A stretch of DNA of 64,000 nt from Palaemon carinicauda. Taxonomy: Eukaryota > Arthropoda > Malacostraca > Decapoda > Palaemonidae. Positions 54,771 through 64,000 of the stretch are shown here, piece by piece (position 1 is the first letter of the stretch; the number at the start of each line of letters is the position of its first letter). The notes under the pieces are model-generated. The model saw only the letters and a program-made list of their open reading frames with translations, was not told the DNA's origin and made no database searches. The stretch covers positions 45,925,555-45,989,554 of the forward strand of contig NC_090751.1 of the NCBI RefSeq assembly GCF_036898095.1, in the 5' to 3' direction. A program made the translations under genes and the position numbers.

Positions 54771-55873
54771 TATTGTTGAGTGAATGGATGACAGGTAAAG
54801 TAGTGGAATGGAAGGAGATATCATCTAGGTTAATGTGGGTAAGGGTTAGGTTGGGTAGGGAATGTTGGGCGTTTGTCAGTGCGTATGGGCCAGGTAGTGA
54901 GAAAAGTGAAGAAGAGCGGAATGAGTTCTGGAGTGAATTAACTAGATGTGTAGAAGGACTGGGTAGAAGGAATTATGTAGTTGTTATGGGTGACTTAAAT
55001 GCTAGAGTGGGTGCTGGAGAGGTAGAAGGTGTCATTGGGAAATATGGCGTACCAGGTGAAAATGAGAGTGGTGAGAGACTGGTAGATATGTGTGTTGAAC
55101 AAGAGATGGTAATAAGTGCTAGCTTTTTTAAAAAGAAAGATAAAAATAAGTATACATGGGTAAGAGTGGCAAATGGAAGAGTAGTAGAAAGGGCATTAAT
55201 GGATTATGTGTTGATAGCAAAAAGAATGTTTGGAAGATTGAAAGACGTGCACGTGTTTAGGGGTATGGCTAACGGTATGTCTGATCATTTTTTGGTGGAA
55301 GGAAAATTGGTTGTAGCAAAAGAGTGGGGGAATAGAGTAGGTGGATGTAAAAGGGAGCTAGTGAGGGTTGAAGAGCTAATAAAACCGGGGGTAAAAAGTA
55401 AATATCAGGAAAGGTTGAAAATGGCATATGACGAGGTGAGAGTAAGAGAAACTGGTAATTTAGAGGAGGAGTGGAAGTTGGCAAAAGAAAATTTTGTTGG
55501 GATTGCAAGTGATGTATGTGGCAAGAAGGTTGTTGGAGGCAGCATGAGGAAGGGCAGTGAATGGTGGAATGAAGGAGTGAAGGTAAAAGTGGAAGAGAAA
55601 AAGAGGGCTTTTGAAGAATGGCTGCAGAGTAATAGTATAGAGAAGTATGAAAAATATAGAGAGAAAAAGGTGGAAGTAAAGCGCAAGGTACGTGAGGCAA
55701 AGAGGGCAGCTGACCTGAGGTGGGGTCAGGGACTGGGTCAGTCATATGAAGAGAATAAGAAGAAGTTTTGGAAAGAAGTGAAGAGAGTAAGGAAGGCCGG
55801 CGCAAGAATTGAAGAGACAGTGAAAGATGGAAATGGAAGGTTGTTAAAAGGAGAGGAGGTAAGGAAAAGGTAG
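54771..55873 (+). pseudogene. RTE endonuclease and linker, 5' truncated, ends in a stop
   Basis: Partial endonuclease that would nick the target DNA. The visible C-terminal two thirds contain VMGDLNARVG (a D-x-N metal-site motif), NKYTWVRVANGRV, MDYVLIAKR and MSDHFLVEGKLVV (S-D-H, the catalytic end of the domain). A lysine and arginine-rich linker follows. The catalytic N and E of the first third are missing because of truncation. The frame can be read upstream into flanking block X, but those residues are not part of the element. A TAG at 55871-55873 interrupts the frame, which continues beyond it in the same phase. Confidence 0.8.
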
Positions 55874-57508
55874 GCGGAATATTTTGAAAGTTTGCTGAAT
55901 GTTGAGGATGATAGGGAGGCAGATATAATTGCGGTTCCAGGTGTTGAGGTGCCAGTGATGGGAGATGAGAATGAGAGAGAGATTACAATAGAGGAAGTGA
56001 GGAGAGCACTAGATGAAACGAGAGTAGGAAAAGCATCGGGTATGGATGGTGTGAAAGCTGAGATGTTGAAGGAAGGGGGTGTGACTGTACTTGAATGGTT
56101 GGTGAGATTGTTTAATGTGTGTTTTGTGTTGTCAATGGTACCAGTAGATTGGGTCTGTGCATGTATTGTACCACTATATAAGGGTAAGGGAGATGTGCAT
56201 GAGTGTTGTAATTCAAGAGGTATTAGTTTGTTGAGTGTAGTTGGAAAAGTGTATGGTAGAATACTGATTAATAGGATTAAGGATAAAACAGAGAATGCAA
56301 TCTTGGAAGTACAGGGTGGTTTTAGAAGAGGTAGGGGTTGTATGAATCAGATTTTTACAGTTAGGCAGATATGCGAGAAATATTTAGCAAAAGGTAAGGA
56401 GGTGTATGTTGCGTTTATGGATCTGGAGAAAGCATATGATAGAGTTGATAGGGAAGCAATGTGGAATGTGATGAGGTTATATGGAGTTGGTGGAAGGTTG
56501 TTGCAAGCAGTGAAAAGTTTCTACACAGGTAGTAAAGCATGTGTTAGAATAGGAAATGAGGTGAGCGATTGGTTTCCGGTGAGAGTGGGGCTGAGACAGG
56601 GATGTGTGATGTCGCCGTGGTTGTTTAACTTGTATGTTGATGGAGTGGTGAGAGAGGTGAATGCTAGAGTGCTTGGACGAGGATTAAAACTGGTAGGCGA
56701 GAATGATCATGAATGGGAGGTAAATCAGTTGTTGTTTGCGGATGATACTGTACTGGTAGCAGACACAGAAGAGAAGCTTGACCGACTAGTGACAGAATTT
56801 GGAAGGGTGTGTGAGAGAAGGAAGTTGAGAGTTGATGTGGGTAAGAGTAAGGTTATGAGATGTACGAGAAGGGAAGGTGGTGCAAGGTTGAATGTCATGT
56901 TGAATGGAGAGTTACTTGAGGAGGTGGATCAGTTTAAGTACTTGGGGTCTGTTGTTGCAGCAAATGGTGGAGTGGAAGCAGATGTACGTCAGAGAGTGAA
57001 TGAAGGTTGCAAAGTGTTGGGGGCAGTTAAGGGAGTAGTAAAAAATAGAGGATTGGGCATGAATGTAAAGAGAGTTCTATATGAGAAAGTGATTGTACCA
57101 ACTGTGATGTATGGATTGGAGTTGTGGGGAATGAAAGTGATGGAGAGACAGAAATTGAATGTGTTTGAGATGAAGTGTCTGAGGAGTATGGCTGGTGTAT
57201 CTCGAGTAGATAGGGTTAGGAACGAAGTGGTGAGGGTGAGAACGGGTGTAAGAAATGAGTTAGCGGCTAGAGTGGATATGAATGTGTTGAGGTGGTTTGG
57301 CCATGTTGAGAGAATGGAAAATGGCTGTCTGCTAAAGAAGGTGATGAATGCAAGAGTTGATGGGAGAAGTACAAGAGGAAGGCCAAGGTTTGGGTGGATG
57401 GATGGTGTGAAGAAAGCTCTGGGTGATAGGAGGATAGATGTGAGAGAGGCAAGAGAGCGTGCTAGAAATAGGAATGAATGGCGAGCGATTGTGACGCAGT
57501 TCCGGTAG
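55874..57508 (+). pseudogene. RTE reverse transcriptase and C-terminal domain
   Basis: Same frame as the preceding part after the TAG. The open run from ATG 55892 is 538 codons. RT motifs in order: GKASGMDGVKAEML, VPLYKGKGD, SRGISLLSVVGKVYGRIL, VQGGFRRGRGCMNQIFTVRQ, VAFMDLEKAYDRVDR (first catalytic D), LRQGCVMSPWLFNLYVDGV, LLFADDTVLVADT (F-A-D-D core), VDVGKSKVM, FKYLGSVV. After the thumb the C-terminal part has LRWFGHVERM and STRGRPRFGWMDGVKKAL, shared by many RTE-type proteins often annotated as craniofacial development protein 2-like. The RT core itself is intact, so apart from the truncation and the one stop the protein is little decayed. Confidence 0.85.
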
Positions 57509-57771
57509 GCCCTGCTGCTTCCTCCGGTGCCTTAGATGACTGCGGAGGTAGCAGCAGTAGGGGACTCAGCAGTATGAAGCTTCATCTGTGGTGGAAATGT
57601 GGGAGGTTGGGCTGTGGCACCCTAGCAGTACCAGCTGAACTCGGCTGAGTCCCTGGTTAGGCTGGAGGAACGTAGAGAGTAGAGGTCCCCTTTTTGTTTT
57701 GTTTCTTGTTGTTGTCGGCTACCCCCCAAAATTGGGGGAAGTGCCTTTGGTATATGATGTATGTATGTATG
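57509..57771 (+). repeat. RTE 3' untranslated tail and (ATGT)n end
   Basis: Starts after the stop with GCCCTGCTGCTTCCTCCGGT, contains CTGAACTCGGCTGAGTCCCT and GGGGAAGTGCCTTTGG, and ends in four to five ATGT units. This is the recognition part copied at 10235-10476. Confidence 0.85.
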
Positions 57772-57900
57772 TATTAGTGTTCTGCAGTGCTAAAGTGATC
57801 AGAACTAAAGAATTGCATTCTAAACCTTTGCCAGTTAAATGGTGACCATAACTTAGCACAATGTTACCAAGCAATCTTCAATCTGAACCTAGAGAAAAGT
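57772..57900 (+). repeat. Right 129 bp direct repeat flanking the RTE element
   Basis: TATTAGTGTTCTGCAGTGCT to CCTAGAGAAAAGT, then continuing AACAAATCC as in the other X copies. See the left copy at 54631. Confidence 0.85.
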
Positions 57901-60789
57901 AACAAATCCTATTATCAAATCTATACAGTACCTATACTTGTATATACAAAAATGTAAGCCATTCGTTTTTGTCTATAGTTCATGAAGTTAACACTTAAGC
58001 CTGGCAGTAGAAATGGAAATGTTATTAAATTCGTACAACTTGAGTAAAACCCCAGAGATGCTCAATGAACTTGAAGTAGAGGGATTGGACAGGAAATTGG
58101 GAGTTGCAGCTTGTAATTATTGTCACTGAAACCAGAGTGAGTGGATAGGGTTGGTGGAAAAATTATAATCTTCCATCCAAGGTTTCATAAGTTTTATCAT
58201 TGAAAAATGTATCTTTTTTAATATGCTGTTTTAAAAACAAGGGTTGTGACTTGCGAGTCAAGATGATCAATGTAGCAACAAATCTTTAATCTGTTGTTTT
58301 GATTATATGCACTAATGCAAATTTACTTGAAAATATGCTACAAGAAAAGTCAATAAATATCTATCACACTGATTATAATTAAATTTTAGATATTTCCTGG
58401 ATAAAAACATTAAGATTCTATTTTCAACATTATATACGATTTGGCAATAATGATAAACTTCAACTCCCTGGAAAATCAACCCTTCAACAGCTTACTCCTA
58501 AGTTTGGTTACCTATATATGATTATCTAACTTTTGTTTGAATATAATTCAATGAGCAACAAAATCAACTTCCATATAATTTTTGGTATATGAAAAAAAAA
58601 TCAAAATATGCATTACCTTTATCCAGCAGCAATATTTTCCAATTACTTCTGTCCAATTTTTCAAAATCTCAGCATGTTAAATTTAGTCACCTCAGCAGTT
58701 GCATAGTAACTGACAGTTAAACTTTAAATATTTGGCTTTGTGACATCATCAGTATTGTGTTTCCTTCAATTCATACATGCCAGCACCCTGAAATAAGATA
58801 AAATGGTTAATATAGGTTCATTCATTAAATTCATATTCATATCACAATTTGCTTTACGCACAACCATTCAACACTATCTAGCCTCCAATTCTACAAATGA
58901 GGCTAGTACCAGCAACACTTCAACATCAGTTTCTCCTTTTATAGTCCATTATTAAACATACTTAATGGGTTTCTTCATGTACCATTCCTCCCTATGACTT
59001 TCTGGACCCTACAGGTGTGCTTTTACCCTGATATTCCCTTGGAAGGGTTACCATTAAGTAATATAACCTCTTAGTTCTTCTGAGTTAAACAAGTTAAATT
59101 TTATTCTTTCAATCTCCCTGACAGGTCTCAAAATAGTAAAACAAGTTGTCATTTATACTGCCAGAATTTCTCATCCCCCTAGCATCCCAAGGAAGATGGA
59201 ATGAAAGGTTTCACATGATGGATACTTGAGTTGCAGGTGCTTCAAGTCAACAACAGTAAGGGAAGATACAGCCAAAGAAAAGTAAACATTTTCCTTACCG
59301 ACAGAAGTAGAGATTCTTCAAAGAGTGGCGACTTGCCAGGGCATCTAGGGGAAGGGGAAACTATCTTTCAAATGTTGCTTTAAGAGGGAGAATGATTATA
59401 AGAATTAACAAAAATCAAAATTAGTTAACATAGAAAATTTTTTGACTGACCTTATTAAAGACCCAATTAGCTTTTATGGGATTTTTCCACCAATGACACC
59501 AGTGAGCTAACTCCGAAACAACCACACACTAACCTACCCTGAAGTGATGGTACTTTACCTCAATAATACGAGGGACTTTGTATATAGCAATATAATAATC
59601 ATCACCCCTCTAATCATACCAAACTGCCGACATGCCTTTCTTTAGAAACCAGCCAACCACTGGAATCCAAGGGCTAATTTCTTTTATGCGAGTGAATGTC
59701 CTCCATATCAATTCTAAGAATATCTACCAGTATCTCTTAAGAACCAAACATTATCGAGTAGTTAGCAAAACTACCAAAGCACCCACAATTAGTCTTGAAA
59801 ACTCCAATCACAGCAAGTGCAATTCGCTCTCCATACATACAATAAAAAGAGAAGAGAGGTTGGACAGACAGGTGTGAATGTTTTTGTATGGAGATTGAAA
59901 TAATTTTAAGAGTATTTGAGACAATCTGAGTCAAAAATATGACTTTCGTAGATAATTTGTATTTTTCCTAACTATGCAAACCTTAGCTATTCAATAGGGG
60001 TATTACTTTCAGCGTAGCTGAAATGACGAGCCATTAATTTTTAACGAGGGTTTACTACCCACACCGCTAGTTAGCGGGGGTAGGGGAGGGTAGCTTGCTA
60101 CACAACCCCCCCCCCCCATCTCACACACCTGTGCTTGAGCTCACTTTGCTTGGAGGTAGGACTTCAAAGGGGGATAGGGCTGGCGGGCAAGTTTGGTTAA
60201 ATAGCTAAGGTTTGTATAGTTAGGAAAAATAAAAATTATCTACGAATTTGCCATTTGTTCCATAACTGGAATACAAACCACGCTATTTAATAGGGGTGAC
60301 TCACCCATTAGGAAGGGTGGATGTCCCAGCCATTCTGGCTTTTGGCTTTGCCCGGGAGCTCGTTATTTGAGTGTAAGCACCCAAGAAATAAGGAGTCCCT
60401 GCACCTCGCAAGGACTGCGGCCTACGCAAACTGTGTGTAAAGGTATGAAGAAGTGTGACTCGTCCTAGGAAGTTGTTCTGAAGTTCTTTAGATGGAAACT
60501 TGTAGACTACTAGGCCTTTCCCAATACCACCTCGTAAGGATATGAGGACGTAACAGTATTAATCTTAATACTAGGAACACAAGGGAGCATGGTTTACCTG
60601 CAGTGGTTTGAGGTCAGCTATGCAGAGAACCCAGGATGTTGCTTTCCCGAAGAGAGGGGATGATGAAGAAAAGAATAAGGGCCAGTCAAACCTTTTCATT
60701 CATGCAGACTAAAACTGGGTAACAATGCCCTCAACCTCCTGCTACTTGTCCACTAAGGAGCTTGAGGTTTTAAACCAGCTGTTGTGCAG

Positions 60790-61985
60790 CCACCACAGGG
60801 CCGATAGCGAACGTATCGAGTCTCCTGTGGGTCACGTCTTGCAGGTAGTGGGATGTGAATGTTGTTTGACGTTTCCACTCCCCAGCTTGAAGAACCTGAG
60901 TCACTGAAAAATTTCTTTTGAAGGCCGGGGACATAGCTATGCCCCTGACATCATGTGCTCTAGGGCGACGTGACGGAGGAGGGTCTGGATATTCAAGGCC
61001 AGGTCAACGACCCTACGAATCCATGCAGAGATGGTGTTCTTGGTGACCCTCCTCTTAGTCCTTCCTGTGCTGACGAATAGTGCTGGCACATGAGGACGGG
61101 CTGCAGCTGTTCTTTTGAGGTACAGCCTCAAGCTCCTAACTGGGCATAGTAAGAGATGGTCTGGGTCATCTGTTACAGTACGGAGACTAGAAATCGGGAA
61201 GGAGTCGAATTGAGGATCCGCCACTCCAGGATTCGGAGTCTTGGCAATAAACTCAGGGACGAAGCTGAACGTTTCGTTCCCCCCATCCCCTTGAATGGGC
61301 GATGTCATACGAGAGACCATGAAGTTCGCTGACTTGCTTGGCCGAGACCAAAGCTAGCAGGAATACCATCTTCCAGGTTAGGTGGCGATCTGATACCTGG
61401 CGTAATGGTTCATAGGGAGGTCTCTTAAGAGACCTGAGAACTCGAACCACGTTCCATGGGGGAGGTCACACTTCAGACTGAGGGCAGTAAGTTCATAACT
61501 ACATACGAGTAGAGGGTTCTAGCGATAAAGAAATGTCCACTCCTTTCAGCCTGAAGGCTAGACTTAAGGCTGAGCAATAGCCTTTCACTGCCGAGACTGA
61601 AAAGCGCATTTCTTCACGCAAATACACGAGAATTGATTGATTTAAAGTTTTCAGGCATCCTGACATCTGAGGTCATTGACGCCGGTAACATTTAATTTAT
61701 GTATACAAAAATAAAAAATAAAATAAAATAAAAAATAAAAGTATTCAAATAAAATCATAAAAGTTGAATGTCATAAGTTAAATATTTTTCAGAAGACCTG
61801 CTTCTGAAAAATACACGAGGAACTCCGCTATTGTTGGAATAGTGGCATCGAGTGGAGAGATACCTCTTCCACAACACCAACCACAGAAAACTTTCCACTT
61901 TGCCTGGTAGACTGCTGCAAAAGACTTGCGCAGGTGTCCAGACATCCTGACAGCAACTTGTTGCAAAAATCCTCTCTCAGAGAGG
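60790..61985 (-). pseudogene. D4 tyrosine recombinase, interrupted by an insertion
   Basis: N-terminal piece QQVAVRMSGHLRKSFAAVYQ (61778-61966), then the insert at 61631-61808, then SAKQVSELHGLSYDIAHSRG (61253-61450) and FVSTGRTKRRVTKNTISAW (60937-61320). The catalytic H-x-x-R and the W/Y end lie below 60960 in other frames. Insertion plus frame changes make it non-functional. Confidence 0.7.
61620..61819. mobile_element. 178 bp retroposon insertion with 11 bp target duplication
   Basis: AAATACACGAG at 61620-61630 is repeated at 61809-61819, and D3 has it once (CACGCAAATACACGAGGA). The insert opens AATTGATTGATTTAAAGTTT, contains TTCAGGCATCCTGACATCTG and an AAATAAAATAAAATAAAAAA stretch, and has no inverted ends. 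An 11 bp duplication plus an A-rich part point to target-primed reverse transcription, that is, a SINE or a truncated LINE tail. Confidence 0.85.
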
Positions 61986-62800
61986 AGATGCTAGATAGTC
62001 TCCAGGCATGTTGGCTTGGTTGTGAGTAGATTGTGTAGTGGAGGGAGTTCTCTTGGTAGCTCCGTTAGGAGTTGCAGAAGGTCCGGGAACTATTCCGCGT
62101 GATGCCATAGCAGAGCTATAAGGGTTATTGAAAGATTGACCGATGTTCTGGTCTTGCTGAGTACCCTCCTCATCAGACAGAACGGGGGAAAAGCGTAAAT
62201 GTCGATGTTGTCCCACCGTTGTTGGAAAGCATCTTGCCAGAGAGCCTTGGGGTCTGGGACTGGGAAACAGTACAACGGGAGCCTGAAGTTCAGGGCCGTT
62301 GCAAAAAGGTCCACAGTCTGAGAACCCTACAAAGTCAGGACTTTTTTGGCTACTAGATGATCCAAAAACCACTTGGTACTCACTATCTGAGATGCTCTGC
62401 TCAGATTGTCGGCGAGCACATTCCTTTTGCCTGGAATGAAGCATGCCGATAGTGGTATCAAGTGGATTTCGGCCCATCTCAGTATCTCTACTACTAGATG
62501 GGATAGCTGCTGCGAAAAGGTACCTCCTTGTTTGTTGATGTAAGCCACTACTGTGGTGTTGTCGCTTATCACCACCACAGAGTGACCTGCCAGGTATTGT
62601 TGGAACTGTTGAAGGGCCAGGAAGACGGCCTTCATCTCTAGGAGATTTATATGGAGATACTTTTCTGATTCTGACCACAGGCCTGAGGTCGTGTGGTGCA
62701 GCACGTGGGCCCCCCCCCTTTCTTTGAAGCGTCTGAAAACAGCATCAAATCCGGGGGGGGGGGGGGAGACGAGAAGGTCCACTCCTTTTCATAGGTTCTC
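61986..62800 (-). pseudogene. D4 RNase H and linker, frameshifted
   Basis: DAVFRRFKERGGAHVLHHTT (a damaged first motif), YLHINLLEMKAVFLALQQFQ (catalytic E), VVVISDNTTVVAYINKQGG (D), HLIPLSACFIPGKRNVLAD, then in other frames LWQDAFQQRWDNIDIYAFPP and MRRVLSKTRTSVNLSITLIA. The first motif is disturbed by a G-run (62754-62767) that is likely polymerase slippage or sequencing error. Confidence 0.75.
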
Positions 62801-63768
62801 GTCTGCCACCCACCACTGGAGGGCCGTCAGTTCCGCAGGTCCCATAGGGATCAGGACGTCCGGGGAATCGTAACCTTGATTCCACCAGGACTTGAGTCGC
62901 CACTGGAGGGATCTCATCCTGAAGCGACCGTTGGGAACTAGACGAGCCAATGATGAAAGGTGACCGAGGAGACTTAACCACGATTAGGCTGGAAGTTCTT
63001 CTCGTCTGAGAAAAGGGCTTGTAACCTTCCTCAGCCTTGCTATCCTGTCGTCTGATGGGAAGACTTTGTGGAGATTGGTGTCTATAGTCATGCCTAGGTA
63101 TGCCAGTCTGAGTGGGAAGCAGTTAGGACTTCCCAAGATTTACCATGATCCCCAGATCTTGGCAAAGTCTCAGAAGTTTGTCTCGGTGTTGAAGAAGGGA
63201 TGACACAGAGTCTGCTAGGATTAACCAGTCGTCCAGATAACAGAGGAGACAGATGCCAATCCTGTGTGCCCAAGATGATACTAGGATGAACACTGGTGAA
63301 GACTTGTGGTGCTGTGGAGAGACCGAAGCACAGCACCTTGAACTGGTACTTTCTGTTGTCTAGGCTGAATCTTAAGTACTTCCTTGAAGACGGATGGACT
63401 GGGATCTGGAAGTACGCGTCCTTTAGGTCCAGTGTGCACATGAAGTCTTTCGGTCTTACTGCTAGTCTGACCGAGTCCGTCGTCTCCATGCTGAATGGAG
63501 TTTATTTGACAAACTTGTTCAAAGCTGAGAGGTCGATGACTGGTCTCCAGCCTCCAGACGCCTTCTTTACAAGAAAGAGTCGACTGAAGCAGCCTGGAGA
63601 TTCGTCGAGGACCTCTTGGAGAGAGCCCTTCTTCAACAGGGTCTGGACTTCTGTCCGAAGGGCTTGCCCTCTTGCCGATACCATGGCAAGGGAGCTCAAT
63701 GACACTGGATTCGTCGTCAGGGGAGGTAGAGATGTTATGAACGGGATGCGATATCCTAGACTGATCAC
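62801..63768 (-). pseudogene. D4 reverse transcriptase, frameshifted
   Basis: N-terminal part at 63502-63768: GYRIPF, RTEVQTLLKKGSLQEVLDES and FLVKKASGGWRPVIDLSALN. The next part at 63290-63489 reads CTLDLKDAYFQIPVHPSSRK (first catalytic D) and FKVLCFGLSTAPQVFT. The second catalytic motif YLDDWLI is encoded at 63219-63239 but in a different frame from the preceding part, so at least one frameshift lies between about 63290 and 63240. The L-D-L-x-D-A-Y-F and Y-L-D-D wording is typical of DIRS RT. Confidence 0.8.
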
Positions 63769-64000
63769 AGATTGTCCAGGAATTGGCCCCGAGTTGCTTC
63801 CACCTGTTTGAGCAGCTTTGTAGGCATCCCCCCGCTGGTGGACATGCAGGGGGACTGCCTATCCTAGCGTTTACGGATTTGGCTGCTCCCTCTAGGATTC
63901 TTGCCTCCCTTGGAAGACTTTTTGCCTTTCCTTTCTTTGACAGGAAAGGGCTTAGACACCACGGTCTTCGCTGCTATCGTCGTTCTAGCGGTCTTGATTG
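63769..64000 (-). pseudogene. D4 end of gag / start of pol, partial
   Basis: Minus-strand sequence with a basic stretch (SKKGKAKSLPREARIL in one frame) followed by cysteine-containing sequence and a tract leading into the GYRIPF segment that opens DIRS RT. It is cut by the window edge. No zinc knuckle can be asserted. Confidence 0.4.

Larger units (their letters stand above)
54771..57771 (+). mobile_element. RTE-like non-LTR retrotransposon, 5'-truncated
   Basis: About 3 kb with a single apurinic-type endonuclease plus reverse transcriptase frame, a 247-base 3' untranslated tail and a terminal (ATGT)n microsatellite, the tail type seen in RTE-class elements. The 5' end begins inside the endonuclease, so roughly the first third of that domain is lost. 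A fragment of the same 3' tail lies at 10235-10476. Confidence 0.85.
52787..59938. repeat. Block X, copy 4, interrupted by the RTE element
   Basis: Starts at the station equivalent to about 24230 in X1. It carries the SINE (54244-54417) and is split at AGAGAAAAGT by the RTE-like element. It resumes at 57772 with 129 bases already present before the insertion. The DIRS RNase H fragment is absent: the sequence reads ATCTATACAGTACCTATACT as in X2. It ends at the D4 border. Confidence 0.85.
59939..64000 (-). mobile_element. DIRS-like element D4, longest copy, runs off the window
   Basis: Minus-strand order from high to low coordinates: gag end (64000-63770), RT (63768-62800), RNase H (62800-62330), linker, recombinase (61985-60790), terminal hairpin (60247-59945). 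It is not joined to a block X on its 5' side within the window, so it may be complete beyond 64000. Frames are interrupted several times. It serves as the reference for the cut D1-D3 copies. Confidence 0.85.

Noticed and set aside
55269..55805. 178-codon minus-strand frame
   Set aside because: Antisense shadow of the RTE endonuclease. Its serine, proline and leucine-rich composition follows from the purine-rich coding strand.

Overview
The window is eukaryotic nuclear DNA: AT-rich, intron-like, with splice signals, tRNA-derived SINE copies, minisatellites and several retrotransposon classes. No bacterial operon, ribosome binding site or CRISPR array is present. A decapod crustacean is the best guess, because DIRS1-like tyrosine-recombinase retrotransposons are known to be abundant in decapods and dominate here, next to RTE-like, R2-like and Ty3/Gypsy elements. 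The species cannot be fixed from the sequence alone.

Region 1 (1-23.4 kb) has no transposon ORF that is still intact. Its core is a tandem segmental duplication, copy A at about 6577-14049 and copy B at about 14050-18600. Each copy has a long degenerate minisatellite followed by two exon-like blocks with matching splice signals. Copy A alone carries a decayed R2-like element, an RTE 3' fragment lying exactly on a 5' splice site, and a 307 bp perfect-looking tandem duplication. Copy B alone carries an element with 46 bp terminal inverted repeats. Downstream, two exons that splice in frame (18649-18843 and 19403-19553) look like the 3' coding end of a plus-strand gene I cannot name. A hairpin with arms of nearly 200 bp lies at 22745-23137.

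Region 2 (23.4-64 kb) is an array of rearranged copies of one ancestral locus. A block I call X (four copies: 23463-28446, 36403-38735, 46263-50836, 52787-59938) and a block Y (28447-29643 and 32419-33313) hold exon-like pieces of an unidentified minus-strand host gene. At X1-Y1 the two blocks join directly. Everywhere else a minus-strand DIRS-like element sits at that same junction. Four DIRS 3' portions (D1 33691-36402, D2 38736-46262, D3 50837-52786, D4 59939-64000 and beyond) and one 5'/gag portion (29644-32418) are present, each cut at a different point. Younger insertions lie on top: a Ty3/Gypsy element with 256 bp LTRs (40905-46022) inside D2, a 5'-truncated RTE-like element (54771-57771) inside X4, and a short SINE/LINE-tail insertion (61631-61808) inside D4.

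The nesting gives a relative history. The X-Y host locus came first, the DIRS element entered at the X/Y junction, the locus was amplified and broken several times, and the RTE and very recent Gypsy insertions followed. No retrotransposon in the window reads as fully intact: the Gypsy pol is split by a one-base frame change in reverse transcriptase, the RTE has an in-frame stop, and all DIRS copies are frameshifted.
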